Source: Microbacterium sp. cf046 (lineage in GTDB: Bacteria > Actinomycetota > Actinomycetes > Actinomycetales > Microbacteriaceae). Taken from it: DNA of 64,000 bases. This document shows, one piece after another, positions 1 through 7,897 of the stretch. The notes beneath the pieces were generated by a model, which saw only the letters and a list, made by a program, of their open reading frames with translations, made no database searches and was not told where the DNA came from. Numbering within the stretch: the stretch's first letter is position 1; each line of letters begins with the position of its first letter. The position numbers were made by a program, and so were the translations under genes. The DNA lies in the NCBI RefSeq assembly GCF_900114345.1, contig NZ_FOZJ01000002.1, positions 1-64,000 on the forward strand, written 5' to 3'.

Positions 1-329
1 GTCCTAGACCCGCCAGCCGCTCCACAGTCCCGTATTGGCCGAGTTGGGTTTCGACGGCTGGTGTGATGACGCCGACTCCGCCGAGTACCACGATCCGGGT
101 GGGGTTGAGTCGGTCGAGTTCGTTCTTGACGGCTGCGGGCAGGGCCTCGGCGGGCGTGAGGAGGATGGGTGCGGAATTCATACCTGCGACGGGGGCGCCG
201 GAGAGCGCGTCGGGGTAGTTGGTGCCGCTGGCGATGTAGACAACGTCAGCGCCGTCGGGGAAGGACGCTGCGCTGATTGCGACGGACGTCTCGTACCGTC
301 CTAGACCCGCCAGCCGCTCCACCGTCCCG
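1..329 (-). repeat. 32-bp direct repeat (1-32 and 298-329) in the CW_binding_2 coding region
   Basis: The two copies differ at one base and lie 297 bp (99 codons) apart. They encode the ERLAGLGRY opening of successive wall-binding units. This is the period expected for tandem CW_binding_2 domains and suggests recent unit duplication or gene conversion. Confidence 0.85.
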
Positions 330-2443
330 GACTCTGGGGGCGCATCGCCAAGTCGAATCGTGCCGTTGATATCGGATCGGGGCTGGCCGACCTTGAGATC
401 GATCGTGTCAGCGCCGTCGAGAGTGGACTTCTTGCTCCACCACTGCTCGTGGACCTCTGCAGGGTTGGCGAGGGTCGTCACCTCCGCCTCGAATCCAACC
501 GTGTATTGGCCCGATGCGAGGACGAGGCTGTACGGGTTGTCACCTGGAACAGCGGCATCGAAGCGAGATTCGGGCAAACGGGCCCATTGACCGTCCAGAC
601 GCTCGTACACGAACGCGTTACCGAGGATGTTGCCGGTGCCGTCGGCGGTGAATCCTTCGGCGCGGATATTGCCGGCGAGGGATGTGTCGGTCGGGCGCGC
701 TGTCAAGTCCAGGTCGGTGATCGCCTCACCTGCGTCGAGCGCGATGCTCGGCGAAGCACCGAACCGGAGGAATTGCGTTGACCCGGGGACAAGCCTTGAA
801 GTCGCGGCGTCCCACGTGGTGATCGACACAGCGACACGGTAGCTGCCGGGCGGAACCGTCCCGCTACGCACGTTGTATTCGCCGCCGCTGGCCGCGCTGG
901 TCCCGTCGCCGTAGGACGCATAGATGATCCGGCCCGTGAGATCAGTAACTGTGATGCCGATGCCCGACCCGACCGACAGGTCCAGCGCAGTGACGTCGAC
1001 GGTGCCGCTGAAGCTGGCGCCGTGCTCCAGTTCTGCATCGATCGCAGACGCGTTTCCGCTGACTGTCGAGACGAGGGTCGCGGAGTCGATCGTGGGCGCG
1101 TTGTCGTAGAACTCCGATACGAGGTCTGTCGGGACCCATCCAGTTCCGTCCCAATGGCTGCCCGACGAGAAGTACACGCGGTAGTCGCTGGCGGCTAGGC
1201 GCGTGATGGTGTACGCCCCTGTCTGAGGATCCACTGACGCGTTATGGCTGAGGCCGGAGCCATCAGGAGCGCCGGCGGTGACGTACAGCCCTTCACGCCA
1301 CTCCGCGGGTGAGTCTGCCGGGATGCTCACGGTTCCGGAAATGCTGGTTCCGTAGTCGAGTGTCGCGTCGACTCCATCTCGGTCGCCCACGGACACGTCT
1401 ACCGCTTCGGCTGCTGCCGCGCTGGCGGCGTTGTCGTAGTACTCGTCTGCAAGGTTGGGAGTCTCACCGGGCATGCCCGTTATGATGCGGAACGCTATCG
1501 TGTAGTTCCCGGACGCGAGACCATTGATCGTGTATTCCCCGGTGCCCGGATTCACGTTGGCCGATCGAGAGAAGATGCCGTTCGGCGTGGACGCACTGAC
1601 GCTCACCGAGCTAAGCCACTCTTGAGGCGCACTTTCTGGGAGTGAGACCGTGCCGGAAATGCTTCGCCCAGGCTCGAGGGCTGCATTGATGCCGGATCGG
1701 TCCGCGGTCGATACATCGATCAACGCGGCCGTACTCCAATCCAGGGCGTTGTCGTAATACTCGGCCACCAGGTTCGGAGTCACCCAAGCCGCGCCGTCCC
1801 AAAAGGTGCTCACAGAGAACTGCACGCGATATGCACTCGGTGCCAGTCCGGACAACGTGTACTTGCCAGTGACCGCGTCCACGCTTGCGGAGACTGAGCC
1901 CGCGTTGCTCGATGCGTTTACGGACACCGCCTGCAACGATCGTGAGTCCATCCCGTCCGGGATGGAAACGGTGCCCGAGATAGACCGGCCCTTCGCGAGA
2001 TCCGCGTCGATGTTCGCGGCACTGCTGATCGACACATCCACAAGCGTTGCCGACGAGTAGTCCGTGCTGCCGTCGAAGTACTCGGACACCAGGTTGGGCC
2101 GAATGTACTTCGTTCCATCCCAGTACTGGTTCACCAAGAACTGCACCCGATATGACCCGGGCTCAACTCCGGCGATGCTGTACGCGCCCGTCCCCGGGTC
2201 CACAGAGACGTAATGGGATGCCATCCCCGACACTGAGAGCGCCGACACCTGCACCGCAGCCAGCCACTCCGACGGGGCGTCATCCGGCACTGAAACCACG
2301 CCCGATATCGATCGATCTGCATCCTCCGCGTGGGCTGGGCCGTCAAGAGCTGCCGGGAGCGCGAGCGCGACCAGCAGGCTGGCGACCAACGCGATGGTAC
2401 GAAGACGGCGAACGTATGCGATTGCAGGCACAGCCTTGGACAC
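1..2443 (-). CDS. secreted repeat protein with CW_binding_2 domains (C-terminus off window)
   Basis: About 814 residues are visible; the C-terminus lies beyond the left edge. The GTG start at 2443-2441 follows a GGGGAG box six bases upstream. A signal peptide (about residues 1-42) has a basic n-region, a Leu/Ala/Val core and an AHA-type cleavage site. Four clear repeats of about 108 residues follow (each opens [RT]-S-I-S-G and carries WDG, PNLV and EYYDN motifs), then diverged copies; they resemble carboxypeptidase-regulatory-like or Cna-B-like beta-sandwich modules. The last part, from about base 330 down, is a cell-wall-binding repeat 2 (PF04122-type) unit with ERLAGLGRYETS and LGGVGVITP motifs, and a second unit begins at the edge. 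It is probably a wall-attached surface protein or adhesin. Its GC content looks lower than that of its neighbours. The ligand is unknown. Confidence 0.85.
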   Translation of the reverse strand, partial: MSKAVPAIAYVRRLRTIALVASLLVALALPAALDGPAHAEDADRSISGVVSVPDDAPSEWLAAVQVSALSVSGMASHYVSVDPGTGAYSIAGVEPGSYRVQFLVNQYWDGTKYIRPNLVSEYFDGSTDYSSATLVDVSISSAANIDADLAKGRSISGTVSIPDGMDSRSLQAVSVNASSNAGSVSASVDAVTGKYTLSGLAPSAYRVQFSVSTFWDGAAWVTPNLVAEYYDNALDWSTAALIDVSTADRSGINAALEPGRSISGTVSLPESAPQEWLSSVSVSASTPNGIFSRSANVNPGTGEYTINGLASGNYTIAFRIITGMPGETPNLADEYYDNAASAAAAEAVDVSVGDRDGVDATLDYGTSISGTVSIPADSPAEWREGLYVTAGAPDGSGLSHNASVDPQTGAYTITRLAASDYRVYFSSGSHWDGTGWVPTDLVSEFYDNAPTIDSATLVSTVSGNASAIDAELEHGASFSGTVDVTALDLSVGSGIGITVTDLTGRIIYASYGDGTSAASGGEYNVRSGTVPPGSYRVAVSITTWDAATSRLVPGSTQFLRFGASPSIALDAGEAITDLDLTARPTDTSLAGNIRAEGFTADGTGNILGNAFVYERLDGQWARLPESRFDAAVPGDNPYSLVLASGQYTVGFEAEVTTLANPAEVHEQWWSKKSTLDGADTIDLKVGQPRSDINGTIRLGDAPPESGTVERLAGLGRYETSVAISAASFPDGADVVYIASGTNYPDALSGAPVAGMNSAPILLTPAEALPAAVKNELDRLNPTRIVVLGGVGVITPAVETQLGQYGTVERLAGLG
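1021..2313 (-). repeat. four tandem ~108-codon modules in the surface protein
   Basis: Modules begin near 2313, 1988, 1667 and 1349, with a diverged fifth near 1021. Each opens with an S-I-S-G-[TV]-V-S motif and contains a VDPxTGxYTI segment and a WDG...PNLV...EYYDN segment. Module three is slightly shorter and lacks WDG. The DNA copies have diverged although the protein pattern is kept. Confidence 0.8.
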
Positions 2444-2464
2444 GCGGTACTCCCCAGCGAGACG

Positions 2465-2491
2465 AAAAAAGGACGACTCCCCCGAGTCGTC
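2465..2491 (-). terminator. rho-independent terminator after the glycosyltransferase pair
   Basis: Arms GACGACTC (2472-2479) and GAGTCGTC (2484-2491) form a perfect 8-bp stem with a 4-nt loop. On the minus strand the stem is followed by CC and a run of six T (A-run 2465-2470). It lies between the stop of the 2527-3519 gene and the start of the surface-protein gene, so it separates the two transcripts. Confidence 0.85.
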
Positions 2492-2526
2492 ACAACGACA
2501 GTATCAGCTGGGACTGGGGCGCCCGC

Positions 2527-3519
2527 TTACGCGGCTTCGGTCAGCGGGGGCATCGGCTCCCACGAGGCGTCCTTGGCGACCTTGCGACCGTCGCGGATGC
2601 CGCGGAAGAGGTTGCTCGTGCCTCGCACCGTGTGCTCGACAGCGAAGAGGCGGATCAGCTCCTTGGCGAATGTCAGCGCGGTGCCCGCGGCGAAGAGCAC
2701 CGGGTTGTACACCTCGAGTGACCGGTAGTAGTTCTTCATGTAGCCGCGATTGCGCATGATGTAGTACCGGTACGCGTTGCTCGAGGCGTTCATGTGGCGG
2801 ATGCCCATGTCCCACTGCTTGATCTCGCGCGTGCGGCGCAGCACGAATTCGTCGACGATCACCGAGGTGGTCTTGCGTGAGGCGAGCCACCCGTACATCT
2901 GGTCGTCCCAGTAGATGAAGAAGCGAGGGTCGGGCAGGCCGATCTCGGTGACGATGTCGCGATGGATGAACATGCCCTCGAAGCAGCCGGAGTTCATCAC
3001 CTTGAAGCCCGACTCGTCGAAGCCCGCCGGCGCGAACGGGATCGGGATCGCGAGCGGCTCCGCGACGCGGTACTGCCAGTAGAACTCGCTGCCGTCGTAG
3101 TCGTAGCGGCGACCCTGGATGCTCTTGAAGCGCGGCGCCCAGGCCCCCATGCGCGCGAGGCCGTCGGGCAGGACCTCGACGTCGTCGTCCATGAGCCATA
3201 TCCACGTCGAGCCGAGCTCGTACGCGACTCGCATGCCCTCGCTGAAGCCCCCGGACCCGCCGGTGTTCGTCTCGAGGCGCCGATAGACCAGCTGCGAGCC
3301 GAGGCGGTCGCGGAAGGACTCGACGAGCTCGGTCGTGTCATCCACGGATGCGTTGTCGATGATCACCACGTGGCCGGGCTTGGGGTCCATCCGGGTGATG
3401 CTCTCCAGCAGTCGGGTGAGCAGGCCGGAGCGGTTGTAGGTGACGATCGCGATCGTCGCGGAGGCGGGGTCGAACGCGGCCTCCGTGCTGCGGGGGTCGT
3501 GCGAGGTGGTGGTGCTCAT
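2527..3519 (-). CDS. family 2 glycosyltransferase, GlfT1-like
   Basis: 330 residues. A GT-A fold is seen from an AIVTYNR strand near residue 25, an NTGGSGGF segment and an LMDDDV metal-binding motif; a later WDDQMYG motif matches the second acidic cluster of galactofuranosyltransferases. The ATG at 3519 overlaps the upstream stop in an ATGA arrangement, so it is probably translationally coupled to the GlfT2-like gene. In mycobacteria GlfT1 adds the first galactofuranose residues to a lipid-linked acceptor and GlfT2 extends them; the pairing here suggests the same division of labour on some wall glycan. The exact sugar is inferred. An in-frame extension to 3747 would run through the upstream gene and is rejected. 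Confidence 0.8.
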   Translation of the reverse strand: MSTTTSHDPRSTEAAFDPASATIAIVTYNRSGLLTRLLESITRMDPKPGHVVIIDNASVDDTTELVESFRDRLGSQLVYRRLETNTGGSGGFSEGMRVAYELGSTWIWLMDDDVEVLPDGLARMGAWAPRFKSIQGRRYDYDGSEFYWQYRVAEPLAIPIPFAPAGFDESGFKVMNSGCFEGMFIHRDIVTEIGLPDPRFFIYWDDQMYGWLASRKTTSVIVDEFVLRRTREIKQWDMGIRHMNASSNAYRYYIMRNRGYMKNYYRSLEVYNPVLFAAGTALTFAKELIRLFAVEHTVRGTSNLFRGIRDGRKVAKDASWEPMPPLTEAA

Positions 3520-5426
3520 GCGCTTTCTCCGAAGGTCTTGCGCCACGCCTCGAGCGATGTCAATTCGGCCTGGGCGCGACGGTATCGCTGCGACAGGCTC
3601 GGCCATTCGCGGCGCAGCCGACGGTGCAGTCGCACGCTGTCCATCAGCATCCGGCGGTACTGGGCCCGGTCGCGGACGTAGATGTTCTTGCCGGATCCGT
3701 CGGCGGCGCTCACGAGCGCGGAGTCGTAGAGCGGCAGGCGCCACCACTGCGCGTCGTACTTGCCGAACTCCACCTCGGGGTGGGCCACGTTCTCGGGTCG
3801 CGGCGCATGGATCCAGTGCGACACGAGCGTGGTGATCGTGAACCAGCGCAGCCGGAGCCCGGTCGGGTTGTCGAGGTCATGCAGGTTCCGCCGGGTGAAG
3901 ACCTGGCGTCCGCGACGCGAGCGCAGCGGGACACCCGAGTCCTTGTGGACGAAGGTCTCGGAGAAGTCAGCGGAAAGCGCCCGGGCTTCGGGCATCGCGG
4001 TCGCGAGGTTCGCGCGCATGTGATCAGGGCCGGACAGGATGTCCCGGAGGGCTCGATGGCGCAGCGCGACCGGGTAGTACTGCATCATCATCAGGTGCTT
4101 GAGGTCGACCCGCCGGCTGTGACGGAGGAGCTTTCCACCGCCGGGCATCGGGGAGTGCAGCAGACCCGCCACGATGCGATTGCGCGCGTGGAAGTAGGCC
4201 TGCCAGTCGATCGTGTCGTCTTTGCCCACCCACGAGACGTGCCACAGCGCCACACCCGGCACCGAGACGGTCGGGAAGCCGGCGTCGCGCGCGCGCAGGC
4301 AGTACTCCGCGTCATCCCACTTGATGAACGCGGGCAGAGCAAGCCCGACGGCCTTGATGACCTCGGTCGGGATCAGGCACATCCACCAGCCGTTGTAGTC
4401 CGCGTCCAGGCGCATGTGCAGCATGGGCGTCTGTCGCAGATTCGAGACCGAGAAGTCGTGCGGGAGCTTCTTCTGGTACAGCGCCCTCCACATGAACGGC
4501 TCGTCGTCGACGACCTCCGCCCATGCGTGCAGCTTCGGCCGGTCGAGCAGGTCGAACATGTGGGCGCCGACGATCGTCGGCGTCGACGCGTACCGGCCGA
4601 ACACGATCGATCGGCGCACGGACTCCGGCTCGAGCCGGACGTCGTCGTCCATGAGCTGGACGAAGTCGCTCTCGGGCCGTTCCAGCGTCTCGGCCATCGC
4701 CCGCGCGAAACCGCCCGAGCCGCCGAGATTGGGCTGCGTGATCACCTGGAGGGTCTCGCCGAGCGCCGCGGACACGTCGCCGAACTCGGGCTGCGCCTCG
4801 ACGCGACGGTCTCCCTGGTCGATGAGGAAGATGCGATCGACGAGTTCGAGGACGTCGGGCGCGTCCGCGAGGGTCATCAGCGTCCAGATGCAGTAGTCCG
4901 GCTTGTTGTACGTGGTGATGCCGATCGACGCCTTGCCGGTGCGCACCGGCTCCTGCTCGGTCGTCCACTCGGCACCCTGGAAGATGGCGTCCTTGTCGTC
5001 GGCGACGATGTCGAACCAGATCCAGCCGCCGTCGCTGAACTGATCGAGCTTCAACTCGAAGTGGCTCGTGGCGGTGCCGTCGGCCTCGCGGGTCTCGACC
5101 CGCTGACGCACGCCCGAGCCGGTCGAGCGGTACACCAGGATCGTGCAGGGTCCGTCGGTGCGCACCGTGAGCGTCACATCGCGCACCGGCGTCCAGTGCT
5201 GCCAATAGGAGGCGGGGAACGCGTTGAAGTAGGTGCCCAGAGACACGCGCCTGCCGGCGACGATGCGGGCGCTGTGCCGCCCGAGGATGTTCCCGATGTG
5301 CGCGCGGTTGGAGACGCGAACGGGCTCGTCGTCGATGACCGACCAGGTCTCGGGGTCCGCGTACAGCGGCAGCAGGTCGGGATCTCGGTCGTGGGGGAAG
5401 ACGACGTTCTGCAAGACGTGGGGCAC
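3516..5426 (-). CDS. glfT2: GlfT2-like galactofuranosyltransferase
   Basis: 636 residues, almost the length of M. tuberculosis GlfT2 (637). Residues 1-160 form the beta-rich N-terminal domain, followed by a GT-A domain starting at IGITTYNKPDY. Acidic residues fall at 260-262 (LMDDDV), 371-372 (KWDDAEY) and a histidine at 396 (ALWHVSW), which closely match the catalytic or metal-binding positions I recall for GlfT2. A helical C-terminal domain follows. The GTG start at 5426 has GGAG five bases upstream; a TAGGCT -10 box sits at 5481-5476. The family polymerises galactofuranose from UDP-Galf at the inner membrane face. Microbacteriaceae are not known for arabinogalactan, so the product is probably another galactofuran-containing wall polymer. 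No UDP-galactopyranose mutase is in this window. Confidence 0.8.
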   Translation of the reverse strand: MPHVLQNVVFPHDRDPDLLPLYADPETWSVIDDEPVRVSNRAHIGNILGRHSARIVAGRRVSLGTYFNAFPASYWQHWTPVRDVTLTVRTDGPCTILVYRSTGSGVRQRVETREADGTATSHFELKLDQFSDGGWIWFDIVADDKDAIFQGAEWTTEQEPVRTGKASIGITTYNKPDYCIWTLMTLADAPDVLELVDRIFLIDQGDRRVEAQPEFGDVSAALGETLQVITQPNLGGSGGFARAMAETLERPESDFVQLMDDDVRLEPESVRRSIVFGRYASTPTIVGAHMFDLLDRPKLHAWAEVVDDEPFMWRALYQKKLPHDFSVSNLRQTPMLHMRLDADYNGWWMCLIPTEVIKAVGLALPAFIKWDDAEYCLRARDAGFPTVSVPGVALWHVSWVGKDDTIDWQAYFHARNRIVAGLLHSPMPGGGKLLRHSRRVDLKHLMMMQYYPVALRHRALRDILSGPDHMRANLATAMPEARALSADFSETFVHKDSGVPLRSRRGRQVFTRRNLHDLDNPTGLRLRWFTITTLVSHWIHAPRPENVAHPEVEFGKYDAQWWRLPLYDSALVSAADGSGKNIYVRDRAQYRRMLMDSVRLHRRLRREWPSLSQRYRRAQAELTSLEAWRKTFGESA

Positions 5427-5475
5427 GAAAACTCCGGAAAGACGGCGACTGGCGCCGGGTCGTGGGGCCGCGAAC

Positions 5476-5481
5476 AGCCTA
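5476..5481 (-). promoter_or_regulatory. TAGGCT -10 box for the glycosyltransferase pair
   Basis: TAGGCT reads on the minus strand about 50 bases before the GTG at 5426, leaving a leader that carries the GGAG site. No convincing -35 was seen. Confidence 0.45.
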
Positions 5482-5523
5482 CCTTTCTTTCATGTGGATC
5501 TCCTGGCGGCGGGGGCGGTGCCG

Positions 5524-5529
5524 TACCCT
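5524..5529 (+). promoter_or_regulatory. TACCCT -10 box, galE leader
   Basis: TACCCT lies seven bases before the ATG of a six-codon mini-ORF (5537), the spacing seen at other leaderless starts here. Confidence 0.45.
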
Positions 5530-5536
5530 CGTGGGG

Positions 5537-5557
5537 ATGACTGGGTGCGCGGCGTGA
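5537..5557 (+). CDS. six-codon leader ORF overlapping the galE start
   Basis: The reading frame ATG ACT GGG TGC GCG GCG TGA encodes MTGCAA. Its stop overlaps the galE GTG in a GTGA arrangement, and its ATG is placed as a leaderless start after TACCCT. It could deliver ribosomes to galE by coupling. It is too short to judge by composition. Confidence 0.4.
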   Translation: MTGCAA

Positions 5558-6552
5558 GCCGATCGTTGAAGGTGCTGATCACCGGGGGCGCAGGCTTCAT
5601 CGGCAGCACGGTCGCCTCGGCGTGCATCGATGCCGGGATCGAGCCCGTCATCATCGATGACTTGTCCACCGGGCGCGAGGAGTTCGCCGACGGCCGCGCG
5701 CTCTACCGCGGAGACATCGGCGATCCCGCTCTGGTCGACCGCGTCGTCGCCGAGCACCCCGACATCTCGATCGTCATCCACTGCGCAGCGAGGATCGTCG
5801 TGCCCGACTCGGTCCGCGGACCGCTGGAGTACTACGAGGCCAACGTCGGCAAGACGATCGAGCTGCTTCGCAGCCTCCGGCGCAACGGCATCCACCGGGT
5901 CATCTTCAGCTCCTCCGCCTCCGTCTACGACGCCGAGGACGGCGGCGCGGTGACCGAGGACGCACCGCTGGCCCCTTCCAGCCCGTATGCGCGCACGAAG
6001 GCGATGGTCGAGCAGATCCTCTCCGACAGTGCCGCAGCCGGCGAGCTGCGCGCGATCGCCCTGCGCTACTTCAATCCGATCGGGGCGGACCCCCGCGCAC
6101 GTAGCGGGTTGCAGCACCGGGATCCCTCGCACGCGCTGGGCGTGCTCATATCGGCGTACCGTCGCGGCGGCACCTTCACGATCACGGGAGCCGACTGGCC
6201 GACGCGCGACGGGTCAGGGCTGCGCGACTTCATCCACGTCTGGGACCTCGCGCGCGCTCACGTGAGGGCGGTCGAGCGGTTCGATGCGGTGACCGAGGCC
6301 GATCCGTTCCAGGTGATCAACCTGGGTGGCGGGACCGGCACGACCGTGCGCGAACTCGTGTCGGCGTTCGAGCGCGTCACCGGGGGCTCTGTCGATGTGA
6401 CGGTCGGCGGCCGTCGACCGGGCGATGTCGCCGGCGCCTACGCCGACGCCGGCCGCGCGGCCGACGTCCTCGACTGGCGGGCCGAACTGACGATCGACGA
6501 CGGCATCCGGGACTCGCTCGCATGGGCCGAGCGGTTCGACCCGCGCTCCTGA
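5554..6552 (+). CDS. galE: UDP-glucose 4-epimerase
   Basis: 332 residues from the GTG at 5554. It is a short-chain dehydrogenase/reductase of the extended type: a GGAGFIGS NAD-binding glycine motif at the very N-terminus, SSSASVYD before the active site, the YARTK catalytic Tyr-Lys pair and RYFNPIGADP. It interconverts UDP-glucose and UDP-galactose, which would supply the UDP-galactose needed (after ring contraction) by the divergently transcribed galactofuranosyltransferases. An alternative GTG at 5545 sits seven bases after a GGGGA box. I prefer 5554 because it overlaps the leader-ORF stop and puts the nucleotide-binding motif at the normal distance from the start. Confidence 0.88.
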   Translation: MSRSLKVLITGGAGFIGSTVASACIDAGIEPVIIDDLSTGREEFADGRALYRGDIGDPALVDRVVAEHPDISIVIHCAARIVVPDSVRGPLEYYEANVGKTIELLRSLRRNGIHRVIFSSSASVYDAEDGGAVTEDAPLAPSSPYARTKAMVEQILSDSAAAGELRAIALRYFNPIGADPRARSGLQHRDPSHALGVLISAYRRGGTFTITGADWPTRDGSGLRDFIHVWDLARAHVRAVERFDAVTEADPFQVINLGGGTGTTVRELVSAFERVTGGSVDVTVGGRRPGDVAGAYADAGRAADVLDWRAELTIDDGIRDSLAWAERFDPRS

Positions 6553-6571
6553 GCGTCTGCCGCTCCCGTCG

Positions 6572-7897
6572 TCAGGGCTCGGATGGCGACTGCCCCACGT
6601 GCGGCAGGACGGGCTGGTCGTTCACATCGATCCGCTCCCGCCAGGAACGCGACTGCCCGGCTCGAACGGCGCAGAGGACGAGCAGAAGCCAGCCGAATCC
6701 GAACAGGGTGAAGCTCTCGAACATCGAGTCGACCAGGAGCGTCACCAGTATCAGCGGGGTCCACGCGTAGATGACCGACCGGCGCTCGCTCGCATCGAGC
6801 CACGAGCGCACCAGGGCGACGCCGACGAACGCGATGAACAGCATCAGACCGATCCACCCGAGCTGGAGCAGGACGTCGAAGTAGGCGTTCAGACCCGTGG
6901 CGTGGTTCGTGCGCAGGCCGTAGTTGATCGCGCTGAAGGGGAACTCGTTCGGATTCCATGGTCCGAACCAGCCCCATCCCTGCACGGGCTTGGAGCGCAG
7001 ATAGTCGACGATCGTGTTCCACAGGTTGACCCGCATCGAGAGGTCCGACCCGGCGCCCAGCAGGGCGATGATCGGATGCCGCGCGGCATAGCCGATCGCG
7101 AGTCCGGCGACCACGACCCCGCCGAGCGTCCACTGCAGTGCGGAGCGCGCCTCGGGACGCGTGTGCCGCACGAGTGCGAGCGCGCCGACGGCGAGCCCGA
7201 CGGCGAGGGCCAGCACCAGGACGGTGGGGGAGTCGCTCAGCGCGGCGAGACCGCCGGCCAGGACGACGGAGTAGACCGACACGCCGATGCGCACCGACTG
7301 CGTGCGGTACTCGATGAGGAAGGTGATCAGCGCGATCACCGCGACGAACCCGAGCAGGTTGCGGGTGCCGAAGATCCCCTGGATCGGGCCGAGCTGGGCG
7401 ATGTTGCCCTGGATGCCGAGGAAGCGGAACGGCATGTCCAGCAGGATTCCCGCCAGGATCTCCACACCGAGCGAGATGGACAGCAGCACGCGCATCACGT
7501 CTCCGAGCGCCCGCGCCGTCTGCAGCGTGTCGCGCACATGGCCGATGGTCACGGCGAGGAAGGCGAGCCCGACCGTGGAGACCCCGCTCCAGAACGAGCT
7601 GGACACGTCCTGGCTCCAGAACACACTGACCAGCGCCCACGCGACGAACAGCACGAGTGTCGTGGGGACGAGCCGCACCAGCGAGATCTCTCGGCGTCGC
7701 GCGATCAGCATCCCGATCCCGATGATGCACAAGCCGGCGATGATCGAGACGTATGTGACGCGGCCGGCGATCTTCTCGATCGCGAACGCGGAGAACACCG
7801 CGCCGAGGACGGCCAGTGTGTACGCCCGCGCGAGCGCCGCCGACGCGAGGATGGCGACCCAGCGCGCCGTCGGGGCGCCGTGGGGCGGGTCCGTCAC
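6572..7897 (-). CDS. O-antigen ligase / polymerase family membrane protein (second copy)
   Basis: 441 residues with about 10-12 hydrophobic segments. A large extracytoplasmic loop between late segments contains GWGWFGPWNP and a conserved HATGLNAYFDVLLQLGWIG stretch, the PF04932 (Wzy/WaaL) signature. Such proteins join or polymerise lipid-linked glycans on the outer face of the membrane. The GTG at 7897 overlaps the upstream ligase-like stop (GTGA), so the two paralogues are co-translated. A longer frame to 8278 exists only because it runs antiparallel to the neighbour's coding sequence. It ends 20 bases from galE, convergently. Confidence 0.82.
   Translation of the reverse strand: MTDPPHGAPTARWVAILASAALARAYTLAVLGAVFSAFAIEKIAGRVTYVSIIAGLCIIGIGMLIARRREISLVRLVPTTLVLFVAWALVSVFWSQDVSSSFWSGVSTVGLAFLAVTIGHVRDTLQTARALGDVMRVLLSISLGVEILAGILLDMPFRFLGIQGNIAQLGPIQGIFGTRNLLGFVAVIALITFLIEYRTQSVRIGVSVYSVVLAGGLAALSDSPTVLVLALAVGLAVGALALVRHTRPEARSALQWTLGGVVVAGLAIGYAARHPIIALLGAGSDLSMRVNLWNTIVDYLRSKPVQGWGWFGPWNPNEFPFSAINYGLRTNHATGLNAYFDVLLQLGWIGLMLFIAFVGVALVRSWLDASERRSVIYAWTPLILVTLLVDSMFESFTLFGFGWLLLVLCAVRAGQSRSWRERIDVNDQPVLPHVGQSPSEP

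Noticed and set aside
3519..3747. Longer start for the GlfT1-like gene
   Set aside because: It would lie inside the glfT2 coding region with no ribosome site; the ATGA overlap at 3519 is the natural start.
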